A DNA stretch of 64,000 nt from Serratia oryzae (GCF_001976145.1 NZ_MOXD01000001.1:1-64000); one strand, 5' to 3'. Shown: positions 45,335-57,026, counted from the first letter of the stretch. Numbers and translations are program-made. Notes: generated by a model from the sequence alone, not told the origin.

Positions 45335-48300
45335 TTAATCGTTAACTGGCTGTGGCTTAGTGGCCGGGGCTGTGGCTTGATTCGCCGCTGCATGCCCACC
45401 AGCGGAACCTTTGCCTTCGAAGTTGAAGGAAGGGCGCTGCCAATCACTGTGCTTCGGTGCTTCCGGCTCGTAGCTAGGGGCTGGAGCTTTGGTCATCGGC
45501 GCGGTAGCAATATGCTTATAGAGCACTTCTGGTGCCTGTTGAACAGGAGCTGGCAGTGGCTGTTCAACCTCTGGCTTTTCCTGCTCAGCGGCTGCAACCG
45601 CTTCTTGCATCACGTGAGCAGATTCGGTGTCTACTGCTGGCTGCACGGGCAGTTCCTCTACAGGAACTTCAACGAATGCCGGTGATTCGACTTCTGCTTG
45701 AGCAGTTTCAACAACGCTAACCCACGTTTCTGCAATCGCTTCAACCGGCGCTTCTGCCGCTGGGGCAACATCTTCAACCACAGGGTTGCTGATAGCGGCC
45801 TGAACGGCTGCGATTTGTGGCTCGGCGACATACTCAGCAACGGCTTGAGCCTCAACTACTGGCACTTGCTCCGTCACTACTGGCTGCGCTTCCTGCATTG
45901 CTTCAGCAATAACGGGTACAGCAATACTGGCTACCGTTACGATTGCTGGAGAGGCTGCGATTTCAACTGACTCTACCGGAACTTCTGCTTGCTCAGTCAC
46001 TTGTGTTGCCTGAGTGACAGGGTAACTTACCCAAACCTTACCTGATGCCATTTCTGGTGAGGCAAAAGCACCGGCCAGCGGCATTGGCGAATGGTTAGGG
46101 TAACGCTCGTCACGGTAACGGCGGCGGCGCTGGCCGCTAACACGGAGGTGGCGCGGTGAGCGGCGTGAACGGCGTGGCATGCCGTTTTCACCGTTATTAC
46201 GGTCTGCCTGTGCATTATCTTCAGAAGACACAGCAACAGCTTCAGGCAGCAGTTTCACGCTTTCTGCCACTGCGGCAACCTGAACCACTTCAGCTTTCAC
46301 TGGGAGTGTTTTCGGTGCCAACAGTTCTTCAGCTGCGCGATGCAGTTCTTCTTCCGCAGACAGTACGCGAACTTTCTGTGCTAACGGGCGGCGCTGACGG
46401 CGCTGCATTGGCTGCTGATGACGCTCTTCCTGCTCTTCATCGTTGCCAGCAACATCACTGTCGTTTTCCAGTGCTTTAACGTCTTGCGGAGCTTGGCGTT
46501 TCTCTTCCTGGCGGCGGCGTTGACGTTCAGCGCGCTGATCGCGACGTTGCTGCTGCTCATCACGTTGTGCTTTCGCAGCTTCTTCAGTTTGCACTTCATC
46601 AGCAACAGGTGCCGCTTGCTGCGCGTTGCGGCGGTTGTTACGACGCTGATCGTCACGGCCTTCACGTGATTCGCGGCCCTCGCGATTTTCGCGTGGCTCA
46701 CGGTTATCACGGCTTTCGCCACGTTCTTTACGATCGCCTCGTTCACCACGCTCTTTACGGCCAGAACCCTGGCGGCGTTGGCCACGGCGATCCTGACGAC
46801 GGTTGTCGCTGCTTTCTGTCTGAGCAACCTCGGCTTGTTTAGCCTCAACTTTTGGCTCTTCTTCGCTGGCGAAGAAGGTTTTCAGGCCACCGAACAGACG
46901 GCTTAACAGACCAGGCTTGGTTTCCACTGCGACTGGTGCTGCCGGTTTGACGGCGGCTACAGGTTTGGCAACAGCAGGTTCTTCGTCCGGCGGTGGGGCA
47001 TCTGCACCCAAGGAGAAGGAAGCCAAAGCCGGTTGTTCAGGACGTTTGCGCTCCATCGGCGCATCTTCCTGCGGTTGTGCCATTTCTTCTTCGTGCAGCT
47101 TCGGCAACAGATAGCTCAGCGTTGGGGTTTCTTCACCCTTACGCACGCGCAGTACCGAATAATGCGGAGTTTGCATCTGATCGTTAGGCACGATGATCGC
47201 TTTCACGCCACCCTGACGCTTTTCGATCGCACTGACAGATTCACGTTTTTCGTTCAGCAGGTAAGACGCTACTTGAACAGGAACGATGGCATGAACTTCT
47301 TTGGTGTTCTCTTTCAGCGCTTCTTCTTCGATCAGGCGCAGAATAGACAGTGCCAGCGACTCGTTATCACGAATGGTCCCAGTGCCGCTACAGCGTGGGC
47401 AGACGTGATGGCTGGATTCACCCAGTGACGGGCTGAGACGTTGACGCGACATCTCCAGCAAGCCGAAACGCGAGATGCGGCCAATCTGAATACGGGCACG
47501 ATCCTGGCGGACCGCATCACGCAGGCGGTTTTCCACTTCGCGCTGATGGCGCACTGGCGTCATGTCGATAAAGTCGATCACGATCAGGCCACCCAGATCG
47601 CGCAAGCGTAACTGGCGGGCAATTTCGTCTGCCGCTTCCAGGTTGGTATTAAATGCGGTCTCTTCGATATCGCCGCCGCGGGTTGCGCGTGCGGAGTTGA
47701 TATCGATAGCGGTCAGGGCTTCGGTGGTGTCGATAACGATGGAGCCACCAGAAGGCAGACGCACTTCACGCTGGAAGGCAGATTCGATCTGCGATTCGAT
47801 TTGATAATGGCTGAACAGTGGGATCTCACCGCTGTACAGCTTGATTTTGCTGCTGAAATCCGGGCGGCCCAAAGCAGCGATATGCTCTTTGGCCAGATCG
47901 AGAACTTTTGGGTTGTCGATCAGGATTTCACCGATGTCCGGACGCAGGTAATCGCGGAAGGCACGTACGATAACGTTACTTTCCTGATGGATCAGGAATG
48001 GCGCAGGGCGGCCTTCAGCGGCTTTTTTAATCGCTTCCCAGTGCTTCAGGCGGAAAGAGAGGTCCCATTGCAGCGCGTCAGCGGATTTGCCGACGCCCGC
48101 GGTGCGGACAATCAGGCCCATGCCATCGGGTAACTGCAGTGAAGAGAGTGCTTCTTTCAGTTCGGTACGATCATCCCCCTCAATACGGCGGGAAATCCCC
48201 CCGGCGCGCGGGTTGTTTGGCATCAGCACCAGATAACTACCGGCCAGGCTGATGAAGGTGGTCAAGGCTGCGCCTTTGTTACCACGTTCTTCTTTATCAA

Positions 48301-48610
48301 CCTGAACGATGACTTCCTGGCCTTCGCGCAGCACATCTTTGATGTTCGGGCGACCATGAGAAGAGTAATTGCTGGGGAAATATTCGCGAGCGATTTCTTT
48401 CAGAGGGAGGAAACCATGTCGTTCTGCGCCGTAGTCCACAAACGCTGCTTCAAGACTGGGTTCAATTCGGGTGATTTTGCCTTTGTAAATATTCGCTTTT
48501 TTCTGTTCGTGACCCGGGCTTTCAATATCCAGATCATACAGCCGCTGTCCATCTACAAGGGCAACACGCAACTCTTCTTGCTGAGTTGCGTTAATCAACA
48601 TTCTTTTCAT
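45335..48610 (-). CDS. rne: Ribonuclease E
   Basis: 1091 residues. The catalytic half is complete: S1 domain (~35-125), 5' sensor and RNase H-like regions, DNase I-like site with Asp in '[12 protein letters not shown]' (~303) and '[10 protein letters not shown]' (~346), and the Zn-link CPRC (~404-407, '[12 protein letters not shown]'). The C-terminal half is disordered, with the arginine-rich RNA-binding stretch (~600-700) and Ala/Val/Glu/Pro-rich repeats up to the end where enolase, RhlB and PNPase bind in E. coli. It initiates mRNA decay and processes rRNA and tRNA at the inner membrane. The tail is the variable part. Confidence 0.97.
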   Translation of the reverse strand: MKRMLINATQQEELRVALVDGQRLYDLDIESPGHEQKKANIYKGKITRIEPSLEAAFVDYGAERHGFLPLKEIAREYFPSNYSSHGRPNIKDVLREGQEVIVQVDKEERGNKGAALTTFISLAGSYLVLMPNNPRAGGISRRIEGDDRTELKEALSSLQLPDGMGLIVRTAGVGKSADALQWDLSFRLKHWEAIKKAAEGRPAPFLIHQESNVIVRAFRDYLRPDIGEILIDNPKVLDLAKEHIAALGRPDFSSKIKLYSGEIPLFSHYQIESQIESAFQREVRLPSGGSIVIDTTEALTAIDINSARATRGGDIEETAFNTNLEAADEIARQLRLRDLGGLIVIDFIDMTPVRHQREVENRLRDAVRQDRARIQIGRISRFGLLEMSRQRLSPSLGESSHHVCPRCSGTGTIRDNESLALSILRLIEEEALKENTKEVHAIVPVQVASYLLNEKRESVSAIEKRQGGVKAIIVPNDQMQTPHYSVLRVRKGEETPTLSYLLPKLHEEEMAQPQEDAPMERKRPEQPALASFSLGADAPPPDEEPAVAKPVAAVKPAAPVAVETKPGLLSRLFGGLKTFFASEEEPKVEAKQAEVAQTESSDNRRQDRRGQRRQGSGRKERGERGDRKERGESRDNREPRENREGRESREGRDDQRRNNRRNAQQAAPVADEVQTEEAAKAQRDEQQQRRDQRAERQRRRQEEKRQAPQDVKALENDSDVAGNDEEQEERHQQPMQRRQRRPLAQKVRVLSAEEELHRAAEELLAPKTLPVKAEVVQVAAVAESVKLLPEAVAVSSEDNAQADRNNGENGMPRRSRRSPRHLRVSGQRRRRYRDERYPNHSPMPLAGAFASPEMASGKVWVSYPVTQATQVTEQAEVPVESVEIAASPAIVTVASIAVPVIAEAMQEAQPVVTEQVPVVEAQAVAEYVAEPQIAAVQAAISNPVVEDVAPAAEAPVEAIAETWVSVVETAQAEVESPAFVEVPVEELPVQPAVDTESAHVMQEAVAAAEQEKPEVEQPLPAPVQQAPEVLYKHIATAPMTKAPAPSYEPEAPKHSDWQRPSFNFEGKGSAGGHAAANQATAPATKPQPVND

Positions 48611-49165
48611 CTTAACTTACTCGTTATTTTTACATTATCGACAAAGCTGCGGGCAAAATAACCTCATGGCCGGGTTAAAAACCGAAAACCCCGTGTCTTC
48701 TCGCAAAGTCGTCAACCTCACGGTTGTCGCCTGCATAGGGGCGCATTATCTCGGTAAGCCTGTATTTCTTTGTGAAAACAGCGCTTTTTGACTCAGGGAA
48801 TAGCCTCTGATTTACGTCGACAGATCTGATTCCATTTGCCGGCCAAGCTGCAACCCGCAGCCCGCTAATTGTTTGATTTCACATTACGTCTTACGCCATT
48901 GCTGCGTTTTTGTGCGACCAGACAAACTGTATAATTCCACACTTCTCCTTGTTTTAACGAGGATCAGCACGGAAAGTCACTTCATTATTCCATTGCTGAC
49001 ACCGTTATAGCAAGGTGACTTTTCCTTAACTGCGGAAGAAATCGCAAACGTTCAAACCGGCTTGCTGCCTTATTGTTCGCTGTGATTTACCCTGCAGCCA
49101 GAATCACAGTTAAGCACATAAAAAGAGGTGGCGCTATTTACTCGCTCTATTTAGAATCCCGCCTC
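48611..49165. promoter_or_regulatory. rne 5' leader and rne/rluC divergent promoter region
   Basis: About 550 bp without a protein gene. In E. coli rne has a ~360-nt structured 5' UTR by which RNase E limits its own mRNA; the length and gene order are the same here. A TATAAT at 48930-48935 on the plus strand is the likely -10 of rluC (-35 poor). Secondary structure of the leader was not modelled. Confidence 0.6.
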
Positions 49166-50125
49166 ATGAAAACGAACAATCCCGCAGTACAATTAATCAC
49201 GATTTCTGACGATGAAGCCGGTCAAAGAATCGACAACTTTTTGCTGGCCCGTCTTAAAGGCGTACCAAAGAGCATGATCTATCGCATCGTGCGTAAGGGC
49301 GAGGTGCGGGTGAACAAAGGCCGTATCAAGGCCGAATATAAACTGGCCGCCGGTGATGTGGTGCGTGTGCCGCCGGTACGCGTGGCCGAACGTGAAGATG
49401 CACCGGTTTCTGCCAAGCTGGATAAAGTCGCGGCGCTGGCTGATTGCATCCTTTATGAAGACGACCATCTGTTGCTGCTGAACAAACCCTCAGGTACTGC
49501 GGTGCATGGCGGCAGCGGCCTGAGTTTTGGCGTGATCGAGGGGTTGCGTGCGCTGCGGCCAGAGGCACGTTTTCTGGAGTTGGTTCACCGTCTGGACCGT
49601 GATACCTCTGGCGTGCTGATGGTCGCCAAGAAGCGTTCCGCGCTGCGTTCGCTGCATGAGCAACTGCGCCTTAAAGGGATGCAGAAAGATTATCTGGCCT
49701 TGGTGCGTGGCCAGTGGCAGTCGCACTGCAAGGTGGTTCAGGCACCGCTACTGAAAAACATCCTGCAGAGTGGGGAGCGTATTGTGCGCGTCAGCAGCGA
49801 AGGCAAACCCTCGGAAACCCGTTTTAAGGTGGAAGAGCGCTTTGAGCATGCCACGCTGGTGAAAGCCAGCCCGATTACCGGGCGTACTCACCAGATCCGC
49901 GTACATACTTTACATGCCGGGCATCCGATCGCGTTTGACGATCGTTACGGTGACCGTGAATTTGATCGTCAATTGGCCGGTACGGGTCTGAAACGCCTGT
50001 TCCTGCATGCGGCGGCATTGCGCTTCGAACACCCGGCCACTGGCGAAACGATGCGTATCGAAGCGCCGATGGACGATGAATTGCGGCATTGTTTACAGGT
50101 TTTGCGTAAAAAAACCGCAAAATAG
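49166..50125 (+). CDS. rluC: 23S rRNA pseudouridine(955/2504/2580) synthase
   Basis: 319 residues from ATG 49166, matching the E. coli start (MKT); no strong SD, and the longer frame from 49073 runs through the leader. S4 domain (~17-75, '[36 protein letters not shown]') and RluA-type catalytic domain with '[18 protein letters not shown]' (catalytic Asp) and 'GRTHQIRVH'. Isomerises three uridines of 23S rRNA near the peptidyl transferase centre. Divergent from rne as in E. coli. Confidence 0.96.
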   Translation: MKTNNPAVQLITISDDEAGQRIDNFLLARLKGVPKSMIYRIVRKGEVRVNKGRIKAEYKLAAGDVVRVPPVRVAEREDAPVSAKLDKVAALADCILYEDDHLLLLNKPSGTAVHGGSGLSFGVIEGLRALRPEARFLELVHRLDRDTSGVLMVAKKRSALRSLHEQLRLKGMQKDYLALVRGQWQSHCKVVQAPLLKNILQSGERIVRVSSEGKPSETRFKVEERFEHATLVKASPITGRTHQIRVHTLHAGHPIAFDDRYGDREFDRQLAGTGLKRLFLHAAALRFEHPATGETMRIEAPMDDELRHCLQVLRKKTAK

Positions 50126-50127
50126 CC

Positions 50128-50709
50128 TTATACCAGCGGGTTGATCCCTTCAGCCCGTAGCATTTCCAGCAGTGCAATCAGCGGTAAGCCAATCAGTGCA
50201 TTCGGATCGCGCCCTTCAAGGCGATCAAACAGCGCAATACCCAAGCCTTCACTTTTAAAGCTGCCAGCACAGTTGAGCGGCTGTTCCAGACGCACGTAAG
50301 TGGCGATCTCGTTCTCGCTCAGTGAACGGAAATGGACATGGAATGGCTCGCACAGCGCCTGCAGATGGTTGCTGTGGCTATTATAAAGCGCCAACCCGGT
50401 ATAAAAAGTCACTTTCTGGCCGCTGGCTTGGCGCAGTTGTTCGCGAGCGTTTTCCTCGCTATGCGGTTTGCCGGTGATATTTCCGTTGATGACGCAGACT
50501 TGATCGGAGCCGATAATCAGGCGATCGGGATAAGCCATGGCAAGAGCCTGGGCCTTTGCCACCGCAAGCCGTAATACTAATGCTTCAGCATTTTCACCGG
50601 GTAATGGCGTTTCATCCACTTGTGGCGCTGCGCAAATAAAAGGCAGCCGTAACTTCTCCAGCAGCATTTTTCGGTAGGTTGATGTTGAAGCAAGTAATAT
50701 TCTTTGCAT
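50128..50709 (-). CDS. yceF: 7-methyl-GTP pyrophosphatase (Maf-like, YceF)
   Basis: 193 residues from ATG 50709; the frame reaches further up, but only this start gives the Maf N-terminus '[18 protein letters not shown]'. Further motifs: '[23 protein letters not shown]', '[18 protein letters not shown]' and '[29 protein letters not shown]'. Hydrolyses m7GTP (nucleotide house-cleaning). Convergent with rluC, 2 bp between stops, and divergent from yceD. Confidence 0.95.
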   Translation of the reverse strand: MQRILLASTSTYRKMLLEKLRLPFICAAPQVDETPLPGENAEALVLRLAVAKAQALAMAYPDRLIIGSDQVCVINGNITGKPHSEENAREQLRQASGQKVTFYTGLALYNSHSNHLQALCEPFHVHFRSLSENEIATYVRLEQPLNCAGSFKSEGLGIALFDRLEGRDPNALIGLPLIALLEMLRAEGINPLV

Positions 50710-50850
50710 AATTTTTTTCGTAAACCGTAGCGTAAATAAGGCGACCATTTTAAACTGTCGGCCGCTGTGGAAGCGAATATTGGTGAAAGGTGCCGTTTTA
50801 CGGCCTTTTTCTTTGACTCTATGTCGTTACAAAGTTAATATGCGCGCCCT

Positions 50851-51372
50851 ATGCAAAAGGTAAAATTACCCTTGACCATTGATGCGGTACGTACCGCTCA
50901 GAAACGCCTGGACTATGTTGGTGTCTATACGTCTGAGCAGGTAACACGTGTTGCCGACTCCGTGGTCAGTGTGGACAGTGATGTTGAGGTCTCGTTGTCG
51001 TTTGATATCGATAACCAGCGCCTCGCGGTGATAACAGGGCAGGCAGATGTTGCGGTAACGCTGATGTGCCAACGCTGTGGAGTTCCGTTCGCGCATCACG
51101 TTCATACAACGTATTGTTTTAGCCCGGTCGTCAATGATGAGCAGGCTGAGGCATTACCGGAAGCGTACGAACCGATCGAAGTTGACGAGTTTGGCGAAGT
51201 CGATCTGTTGGCAATGATTGAAGATGAAATTATTCTCTCACTGCCTGTCGTTCCGGTACATGAATCTGAACACTGTGAAGTGTCCGAAGCGGACATGGTC
51301 TTTGGTCAACTGCCTCCCGAGGCGGAAAAACCAAACCCGTTTGCCGTATTAGCCAGTTTAAAGCGTAAGTAA
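50851..51372 (+). CDS. yceD: 23S rRNA accumulation protein YceD (DUF177)
   Basis: 173 residues. '[24 protein letters not shown]' start, '[16 protein letters not shown]' with the CxxC of DUF177, and '[28 protein letters not shown]' near the end. In E. coli and plants the family is needed for normal 23S rRNA levels. It forms the head of the rpmF-plsX-fab operon, 16 bp before rpmF. Confidence 0.95.
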   Translation: MQKVKLPLTIDAVRTAQKRLDYVGVYTSEQVTRVADSVVSVDSDVEVSLSFDIDNQRLAVITGQADVAVTLMCQRCGVPFAHHVHTTYCFSPVVNDEQAEALPEAYEPIEVDEFGEVDLLAMIEDEIILSLPVVPVHESEHCEVSEADMVFGQLPPEAEKPNPFAVLASLKRK

Positions 51373-51388
51373 TTGAGGAGTAAGGTCC

Positions 51389-51556
51389 ATGGCCGTACAA
51401 CAGAATAAACCAACCCGTTCCAAACGTGGCATGCGTCGTTCACATGATGCGTTGACCACCACCACTTTGTCTGTAGATGCGACTTCTGGTGAAACTCATC
51501 GTCGTCACCACATCACTGCCGACGGTTTCTACCGCGGTCGCAAGGTTATTGGCTAA
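51389..51556 (+). CDS. rpmF: 50S ribosomal protein L32
   Basis: 55 residues: '[20 protein letters not shown]', then the Ser/Thr/His-rich middle and '[16 protein letters not shown]'. SD GAGGAG 11 bases before ATG. Missing from simple ORF lists because it is short. Component of the large subunit; cotranscribed with yceD and plsX, linking ribosome and lipid synthesis. Confidence 0.97.
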   Translation: MAVQQNKPTRSKRGMRRSHDALTTTTLSVDATSGETHRRHHITADGFYRGRKVIG

Positions 51557-51568
51557 GTTAGCGATACC

Positions 51569-52603
51569 TTGAATCGTCTAACCCTGGCGTTAGATGCTAT
51601 GGGCGGGGACTTCGGTCCCTGCGTCACAGTGCCTGCTTCTTTGCAGGCACTGGCCTCTAATTTACAGCTTCATCTCTTGCTCGTCGGCGATCCCGACATC
51701 ATCTCTCCTTTACTTGCCAAAGCCGATCCACTGCTGTTGGAACGTTTGCAGGTTGTGCCTGCTGAGTCGGTTATTGCCAGCGATGCTAAACCTTCACAAG
51801 CGATCCGCGCTAGCCGTGGGACTTCCATGCGCATTGCGCTGGAACTGATTAAAAGTGGTGATGCGCAGGCTTGTGTCAGCGCAGGCAACACCGGGGCTTT
51901 GATGGGGCTGGCCAAGCTGCTGATCAAGCCGCTGGCCGGCATTGAGCGCCCGGCACTGATGACGGTGCTGCCTAATCAGCGCCGCAGCAGGACCGTGGTG
52001 CTGGATCTGGGGGCCAACGTGGAGTGCGACAGCACAATGCTGGTGCAGTTTGCGGTAATGGGCGCGGTGATGGCGGAAGAGGTGCTGGGTATTGCGCAGC
52101 CCCGTGTGGCGCTGCTCAACATTGGTGAAGAAGAGACCAAAGGTCTGGATAATATCCGCGAAGCAGCGGTCGTACTAAGAAATACTCCGGCAATCAACTA
52201 TATTGGTTATCTGGAAGGAAACGATCTGCTCACCGGTAAAACCGATGTCATGGTCTGCGACGGCTTTGTGGGTAACGTCACCCTGAAAACCATGGAGGGT
52301 GTGATAAGGATGTTCTTATCACTGCTGAAGTCTTCCTCTGAGGGGGGCAAGCAAGCATGGTGGTTGAAATTGTTGGGCCGATGGTTGCAAAAAAGGGTGG
52401 CAAAGCGTTTCGGTCATCTGAACCCCGACCAGTATAATGGTGCATGTCTGTTAGGATTGCGGGGCACCGTAATCAAAAGCCACGGCGCGGCGAACCAAAG
52501 TGCGTTCGCGGTTGCCATCGAACAGGCTGTGCAGGCGGTGCAGCGGCAAGTTCCCGACAGAATTGCTGCGCGCCTTGAAGCTGTATTACCCAAGAGTGAC
52601 TGA
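51569..52603 (+). CDS. plsX: Phosphate acyltransferase PlsX
   Basis: 344 residues with a TTG start: '[27 protein letters not shown]' begins exactly where the family starts and no ATG is better. '[18 protein letters not shown]' and '[16 protein letters not shown]' are signature segments. Makes acyl-phosphate from acyl-ACP for phosphatidic acid synthesis, at the membrane face. Its C-terminus ends in 'AVLPKSD', shorter than the tail of E. coli PlsX. Followed by fabH after 7 bp. Confidence 0.96.
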   Translation: MNRLTLALDAMGGDFGPCVTVPASLQALASNLQLHLLLVGDPDIISPLLAKADPLLLERLQVVPAESVIASDAKPSQAIRASRGTSMRIALELIKSGDAQACVSAGNTGALMGLAKLLIKPLAGIERPALMTVLPNQRRSRTVVLDLGANVECDSTMLVQFAVMGAVMAEEVLGIAQPRVALLNIGEEETKGLDNIREAAVVLRNTPAINYIGYLEGNDLLTGKTDVMVCDGFVGNVTLKTMEGVIRMFLSLLKSSSEGGKQAWWLKLLGRWLQKRVAKRFGHLNPDQYNGACLLGLRGTVIKSHGAANQSAFAVAIEQAVQAVQRQVPDRIAARLEAVLPKSD

Positions 52604-52610
52604 ATCGTTC

Positions 52611-53564
52611 ATGTATACAAAGATTCTCGGTACGGGGAGTTATTTACCCGTACAAGTGCGCACCAACGCTGACTTAGAAAAAATGGTGGATACCTCTGAC
52701 GAGTGGATCGTCACGCGTACCGGTATCCGCGAGCGTCGTATTGCTGCCGCAGATGAAACTGTGGCAACCATGAGTTTCCAGGCCGCGGCTCGCGCCATGG
52801 AAATGGCCGGTGTGGCTAAAGAAGATATTGGTCTGATTGTTGTGGCGACCACAACCTCAAGCCATGCGTTCCCAAGTTCTGCCTGCCAGGTGCAGCAAAT
52901 GTTAGGTATTGCAGATTGTGCTGCTTTCGATATTGCTGCGGCCTGTGCTGGCTTTACTTACGCGCTCAGCGTTGCCGATCAATATGTGAAAAATGGTGCG
53001 GTAAAACATGCGCTGGTGATCGGCTCAGACGTGCTGTCACGCACGCTGGATCCTGAAGATCGCAGCACTATCATCCTGTTTGGGGATGGTGCCGGTGCGG
53101 TGGTGCTGGGGGCATCCGAAGAGCCTGGGATTATCTCAACGCATCTGCATGCCGATGGTCGTTATGGCAATCTGTTGGCATTGCCGAATAAAGATCGTCA
53201 GGATCCCGAGCAACCGGCCTACGTCACCATGGCGGGTAATGAAGTCTTTAAAGTGGCAGTAACTGAACTGGCACATATCGTTGATGAAACACTGAAAGCC
53301 AATGAGTTGGATCGCAGCGAACTGGATTGGCTGGTACCGCACCAGGCCAATCTGCGGATCATCAGCGCAACAGCAAAAAAATTGGGTATGGGGATGGATA
53401 AAGTGGTGGTGACACTCGATCGTCACGGTAACACCTCTGCTGCCTCCGTACCGTCGGCGCTTGATGAAGCCGTGCGCGATGGGCGCATCCAACGTGGTCA
53501 ACTGGTGTTGCTGGAAGCGTTTGGCGGCGGCTTTACCTGGGGTTCGGCGCTGGTTCGTTTTTGA
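52611..53564 (+). CDS. fabH: Beta-ketoacyl-ACP synthase III
   Basis: 317 residues from ATG 52611. Thiolase fold with catalytic Cys112 ('[13 protein letters not shown]'), His in '[11 protein letters not shown]' and Asn in '[10 protein letters not shown]'. Condenses acetyl-CoA with malonyl-ACP to start fatty acid chains. Part of the fabHDG-acpP-fabF cluster. Confidence 0.97.
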   Translation: MYTKILGTGSYLPVQVRTNADLEKMVDTSDEWIVTRTGIRERRIAAADETVATMSFQAAARAMEMAGVAKEDIGLIVVATTTSSHAFPSSACQVQQMLGIADCAAFDIAAACAGFTYALSVADQYVKNGAVKHALVIGSDVLSRTLDPEDRSTIILFGDGAGAVVLGASEEPGIISTHLHADGRYGNLLALPNKDRQDPEQPAYVTMAGNEVFKVAVTELAHIVDETLKANELDRSELDWLVPHQANLRIISATAKKLGMGMDKVVVTLDRHGNTSAASVPSALDEAVRDGRIQRGQLVLLEAFGGGFTWGSALVRF

Positions 53565-53582
53565 TTTAACAGGAAGATAAAA

Positions 53583-54512
53583 ATGACGCAATTTGCTTTT
53601 GTTTTCCCAGGTCAGGGATCGCAGACCGTTGGCATGTTGGCCGATTTGGCCGCGCAGTTTCCGATCGTGGAACAGACTTTTAGCGAAGCTTCTTCGGCTT
53701 TGGGTTACGATCTCTGGCAACTGGTGCAGCAAGGGCCGGTAGAAGAACTGAACAAGACCTGGCAGACCCAGCCAGCCCTGTTGGCGGCGTCGGTGGCGAT
53801 TTTTCGCGTCTGGCAACAGCAGGGCGGTAAAGCGCCTGCAATGATGGCGGGCCATAGCCTGGGTGAATATTCAGCGCTGGTGTGTGCCGGTGTGCTGGAG
53901 TTTGCTGCCGCAATCCGCTTAGTGGAATTGCGTGGCAAACTGATGCAGGAAGCCGTGCCTGAAGGTACCGGTGCAATGTATGCCATTATCGGTTTGGATA
54001 ACGAATCTATTGCCAAAGCCTGTGAAGAATCTGCCCAAGGGCAGGTGGTTTCGCCGGTAAACTTCAATTCGCCGGGGCAGGTGGTTATTGCTGGCAATAA
54101 AGAAGCTGTTGAACGCGCAGGGGCGGCCTGTAAGGCAGCCGGTGCCAAGCGTGCGCTGCCATTACCGGTAAGCGTTCCTTCGCATTGTGCACTGATGAAG
54201 CCTGCTGCCGATAAACTGGCGGTAGCGCTGCAGAGCGTGACGTTCAGTGCGCCGCAGGTGCCGGTGGTCAATAACGTCGATGTGCGTGCAGAAACAGCGC
54301 CTGAAGCCATTCGCAGTGCGCTGGTGCGCCAGCTGTACAGCCCGGTGCGCTGGACAGAAAGCGTGGAATTTATGGCGGCAGAAGGCGTGACATCGCTGCT
54401 GGAGATTGGCCCAGGGAAAGTCCTGACCGGTCTGGCTAAACGCATTGTTGATACCCTGACGGCTGCGGCTGTCAATGACACCGCCACCTTGTCAGCGGCG
54501 CTTGAGCAATAA
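53583..54512 (+). CDS. fabD: Malonyl-CoA--ACP transacylase
   Basis: 309 residues. 'VFPGQGSQTVGML' at the start, nucleophile Ser in 'AGHSLGEYSAL' (~92), Arg in 'VELRGKLMQEAVP' (~117) and His in 'SVPSHCALMKP' (~201). Loads malonyl groups on ACP for chain elongation. SD AGGAAG. 12 bp before fabG. Confidence 0.97.
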   Translation: MTQFAFVFPGQGSQTVGMLADLAAQFPIVEQTFSEASSALGYDLWQLVQQGPVEELNKTWQTQPALLAASVAIFRVWQQQGGKAPAMMAGHSLGEYSALVCAGVLEFAAAIRLVELRGKLMQEAVPEGTGAMYAIIGLDNESIAKACEESAQGQVVSPVNFNSPGQVVIAGNKEAVERAGAACKAAGAKRALPLPVSVPSHCALMKPAADKLAVALQSVTFSAPQVPVVNNVDVRAETAPEAIRSALVRQLYSPVRWTESVEFMAAEGVTSLLEIGPGKVLTGLAKRIVDTLTAAAVNDTATLSAALEQ

Positions 54513-54524
54513 AAGAGGAAAACA

Positions 54525-55259
54525 ATGAGCTTCGAAGGAAAAGTTGTTCTGGTGACCGGTGCCAGCCGTGGCATTGGCCGGGCTATCGCAGAATCATTTG
54601 TTGCACGTGGTGCGAAGGTAATCGGAACTGCCACCAGCGAAAGCGGTGCGCAGGCCATTAGCCAGTACCTGGGTGAGAACGGCAAAGGGTTCATGCTGAA
54701 CGTTGTTGATGCTCAATCTATCGACAGCGTACTGAAATCGATTCGTGAAGCATTTGGTGAAATCGACATTTTAGTGAATAATGCCGGCATTACGCGTGAT
54801 AACCTGCTGATGCGAATGAAGGATGATGAGTGGCAGGATATCCTGGACACCAATCTGACCTCGGTATTCCGTCTGTCAAAAGCGGTAATGCGAGCTATGA
54901 TGAAAAAGCGGTTTGGCCGTATCATCACCATAGGTTCTGTTGTAGGTACCATGGGTAATGCAGGGCAGGCTAACTACGCGGCGGCTAAAGCCGGTCTGAT
55001 AGGTTTTAGTAAGTCTTTGGCACGTGAAGTTGCTTCACGTGGCATTACGGTCAACGTCGTGGCACCTGGCTTTATTGAGACGGACATGACACGGGCGTTG
55101 ACAGAAGATCAACGCGCAGGCATTTTGGCCCAGGTTCCGGCTAGCCGGCTTGGGGATGCTAAAGAAATCGCCAGCGCTGTTGCATTTTTAGCCTCTGATG
55201 AGGCTGGCTACATCACCGGTGAAACGTTACATGTCAATGGCGGCATGTACATGATTTAA
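54525..55259 (+). CDS. fabG: 3-oxoacyl-ACP reductase
   Basis: 244 residues, SDR fold: 'VTGASRGIGRAIAESF' (NADPH site, 12-20), 'VNNAGITRDNLLMRMKDDEW', catalytic Ser138-Tyr151-Lys155 in 'GSVVGTMGNAGQANYAAAKAG'. Reduces 3-ketoacyl-ACP to 3-hydroxyacyl-ACP. Strong SD AAGAGGAAA upstream. Confidence 0.97.
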   Translation: MSFEGKVVLVTGASRGIGRAIAESFVARGAKVIGTATSESGAQAISQYLGENGKGFMLNVVDAQSIDSVLKSIREAFGEIDILVNNAGITRDNLLMRMKDDEWQDILDTNLTSVFRLSKAVMRAMMKKRFGRIITIGSVVGTMGNAGQANYAAAKAGLIGFSKSLAREVASRGITVNVVAPGFIETDMTRALTEDQRAGILAQVPASRLGDAKEIASAVAFLASDEAGYITGETLHVNGGMYMI

Positions 55260-55283
55260 AAAATGTGAAAACCATTTGCGTTA

Positions 55284-55303
55284 TTTGCGGTAAAAACCGC
55301 AAA
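55284..55303. repeat. Perfect inverted repeat between fabG and acpP
   Basis: TTTGCGGT-AAAA-ACCGCAAA in the 154-bp gap where acpP has its own promoter. No T-run follows, so it may be an attenuator or operator more than a terminator. Confidence 0.5.
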
Positions 55304-55413
55304 ATAGCGTAAAATCGTGGTTTGACCAGCCGGGATTTAGTTGCATCTTTTTCAACATTTTATACACTACGAAAACCATCGCGAAAGCGAGTTTTGATAG
55401 GAAATTTAAGAGT

Positions 55414-55650
55414 ATGAGCACTATCGAAGAACGCGTTAAGAAAATCATTGTTGAGCAACTGGGTGTTAAACAGGAAGAAGTTTTAAATAACGCTTCTTTC
55501 GTTGAAGATTTGGGCGCTGATTCTCTTGACACCGTTGAGCTGGTAATGGCTCTGGAAGAAGAATTCGACACCGAAATTCCAGACGAAGAAGCTGAGAAAA
55601 TCACTACTGTTCAGGCAGCTATTGATTTCATCAACGCTAGCCAGCAGTAA
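55414..55650 (+). CDS. acpP: Acyl carrier protein
   Basis: 78 residues, acidic: '[20 protein letters not shown]' and the phosphopantetheine serine in '[20 protein letters not shown]' (Ser37 counting the initiator Met). Carries growing acyl chains on 4'-phosphopantetheine. A terminator just after it allows high separate expression. Confidence 0.98.
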   Translation: MSTIEERVKKIIVEQLGVKQEEVLNNASFVEDLGADSLDTVELVMALEEEFDTEIPDEEAEKITTVQAAIDFINASQQ

Positions 55651-55661
55651 GCGAACATATC

Positions 55662-55691
55662 TAGGCGGTCACTCGACCGCCTAAGTTTTTT
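55662..55691 (+). terminator. acpP terminator
   Basis: TAGGCGGT/ACCGCCTA stem with 6-base loop, then AGTTTTTT. 11 bp after the acpP stop; partial read-through into fabF is likely, as the gene order requires. Confidence 0.85.
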
Positions 55692-55731
55692 CTATTCCTA
55701 GTGTCATATTTTCCCTCCTTGGAGGACAAAC

Positions 55732-56973
55732 GTGTCTAAGCGTCGAGTAGTTGTGACCGGACTGGGCATGTTGTCTCCTGTCGGCAATACGGTAGAGTCC
55801 ACATGGAACGCTCTTCTTGCCGGTCAGAGTGGCATCAGCCTGATCGACCATTTCGATACCACTGCCTATGCAACCCGTTTTGCAGGCTTGGTAAAGAATT
55901 TTAATTCTGAAGATTTCATCTCGCGCAAAGATGCGCGCAAGATGGACGCCTTCATTCAATACGGCATCGCCGCCGGCATGCAGGCCATGCAGGATGCGGG
56001 GCTGGAAATCAACGAGCTCAATGCCACCCGCATTGGTGCCGCTATCGGCTCCGGTATCGGTGGCTTGGGTTTGATCGAAGAGAACCACAGCTCACTGGTT
56101 AACGGTGGCCCACGGAAAATCAGCCCGTTCTTTGTGCCTTCCACCATTGTGAACATGATTGCTGGTCATCTGACCATCATGTACGGCATGCGTGGCCCAA
56201 GTATCTCTATTGCCACCGCTTGTACCTCAGGCGTGCATAACATCGGCCATGCGGCGCGTATCATTGCCTACAATGATGCTGAGGTGATGCTGGCCGGTGG
56301 GGCAGAAAAAGCCAGTACCCCGCTGGGCGTAGGCGGCTTTGGTGCTGCTCGTGCACTCTCAACCCGCAATGATAACCCGCAGGCGGCAAGCCGCCCTTGG
56401 GACCGAGACCGCGATGGTTTCGTGCTGGGTGATGGTGCCGGTATGATGGTGCTGGAAGAGTACGAGCACGCGAAAAAGCGCGGCGCGAAGATTTACGCAG
56501 AAGTCGTTGGCTTTGGTATGAGCAGCGATGCCTACCATATGACGTCACCACCAGAAAACGGTGCGGGCGCTGCGTTGGCGATGGAAAATGCGCTGCTTGA
56601 CGCAGGCGTGACGGCGTCACAAATTGGCTATATCAATGCGCATGGCACTTCGACGCCGGCCGGTGATAAAGCCGAAGCCGAAGCGGTGAAATCCGTGTTT
56701 GGCAGCGATGCCAAAAGCGTGATGGTCAGTTCCACCAAATCGATGACCGGCCACCTATTGGGTGCTGCAGGGGCGATTGAGTCGATCTTTACCGTACTGG
56801 CATTGCGCGATCAGGCCGTGCCACCAACCATCAACCTGGATAATCCGGATGAAGGTTGCGATCTGGATTTTGTGCCGCACGAAGCACGCCAGACAAAAAA
56901 TATGGAGTACACCCTGTGTAACTCCTTCGGCTTTGGTGGAACTAACGGCTCGCTGATTTTCCGTCGCGTGTAG
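55732..56973 (+). CDS. fabF: Beta-ketoacyl-ACP synthase II
   Basis: 413 residues. Catalytic Cys in '[16 protein letters not shown]' (~164), His in '[16 protein letters not shown]' (~304), Lys-His in '[15 protein letters not shown]' (~341). GTG start with SD GGAGG 7 bases away. Elongates fatty acids and controls the temperature-dependent cis-vaccenate content. Confidence 0.97.
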   Translation: MSKRRVVVTGLGMLSPVGNTVESTWNALLAGQSGISLIDHFDTTAYATRFAGLVKNFNSEDFISRKDARKMDAFIQYGIAAGMQAMQDAGLEINELNATRIGAAIGSGIGGLGLIEENHSSLVNGGPRKISPFFVPSTIVNMIAGHLTIMYGMRGPSISIATACTSGVHNIGHAARIIAYNDAEVMLAGGAEKASTPLGVGGFGAARALSTRNDNPQAASRPWDRDRDGFVLGDGAGMMVLEEYEHAKKRGAKIYAEVVGFGMSSDAYHMTSPPENGAGAALAMENALLDAGVTASQIGYINAHGTSTPAGDKAEAEAVKSVFGSDAKSVMVSSTKSMTGHLLGAAGAIESIFTVLALRDQAVPPTINLDNPDEGCDLDFVPHEARQTKNMEYTLCNSFGFGGTNGSLIFRRV

Positions 56974-56995
56974 TGAATTCACTGTAAAGCTGATG

Positions 56996-57026
56996 AAGCC
57001 CGGTTTAATCACCGGGCTTTTTTTAT
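56996..57026 (+). terminator. fabF terminator
   Basis: AAGCCCGGT/ACCGGGCTT stem with 6-base loop, followed by TTTTTAT. It closes the fatty acid cluster before pabC. Confidence 0.88.

Noticed and set aside
45377-46848. Many long antisense ORFs over the rne tail
   Set aside because: They arise from the biased Ala/Val/Glu/Arg codons of the disordered RNase E C-terminus. None has an SD or a recognisable domain.
53705-54694. 329-codon antisense ORF over fabD/fabG
   Set aside because: It runs opposite two well-identified genes. The composition is Ser/Ala/Pro-rich as expected from a reverse frame of GC-rich coding DNA.
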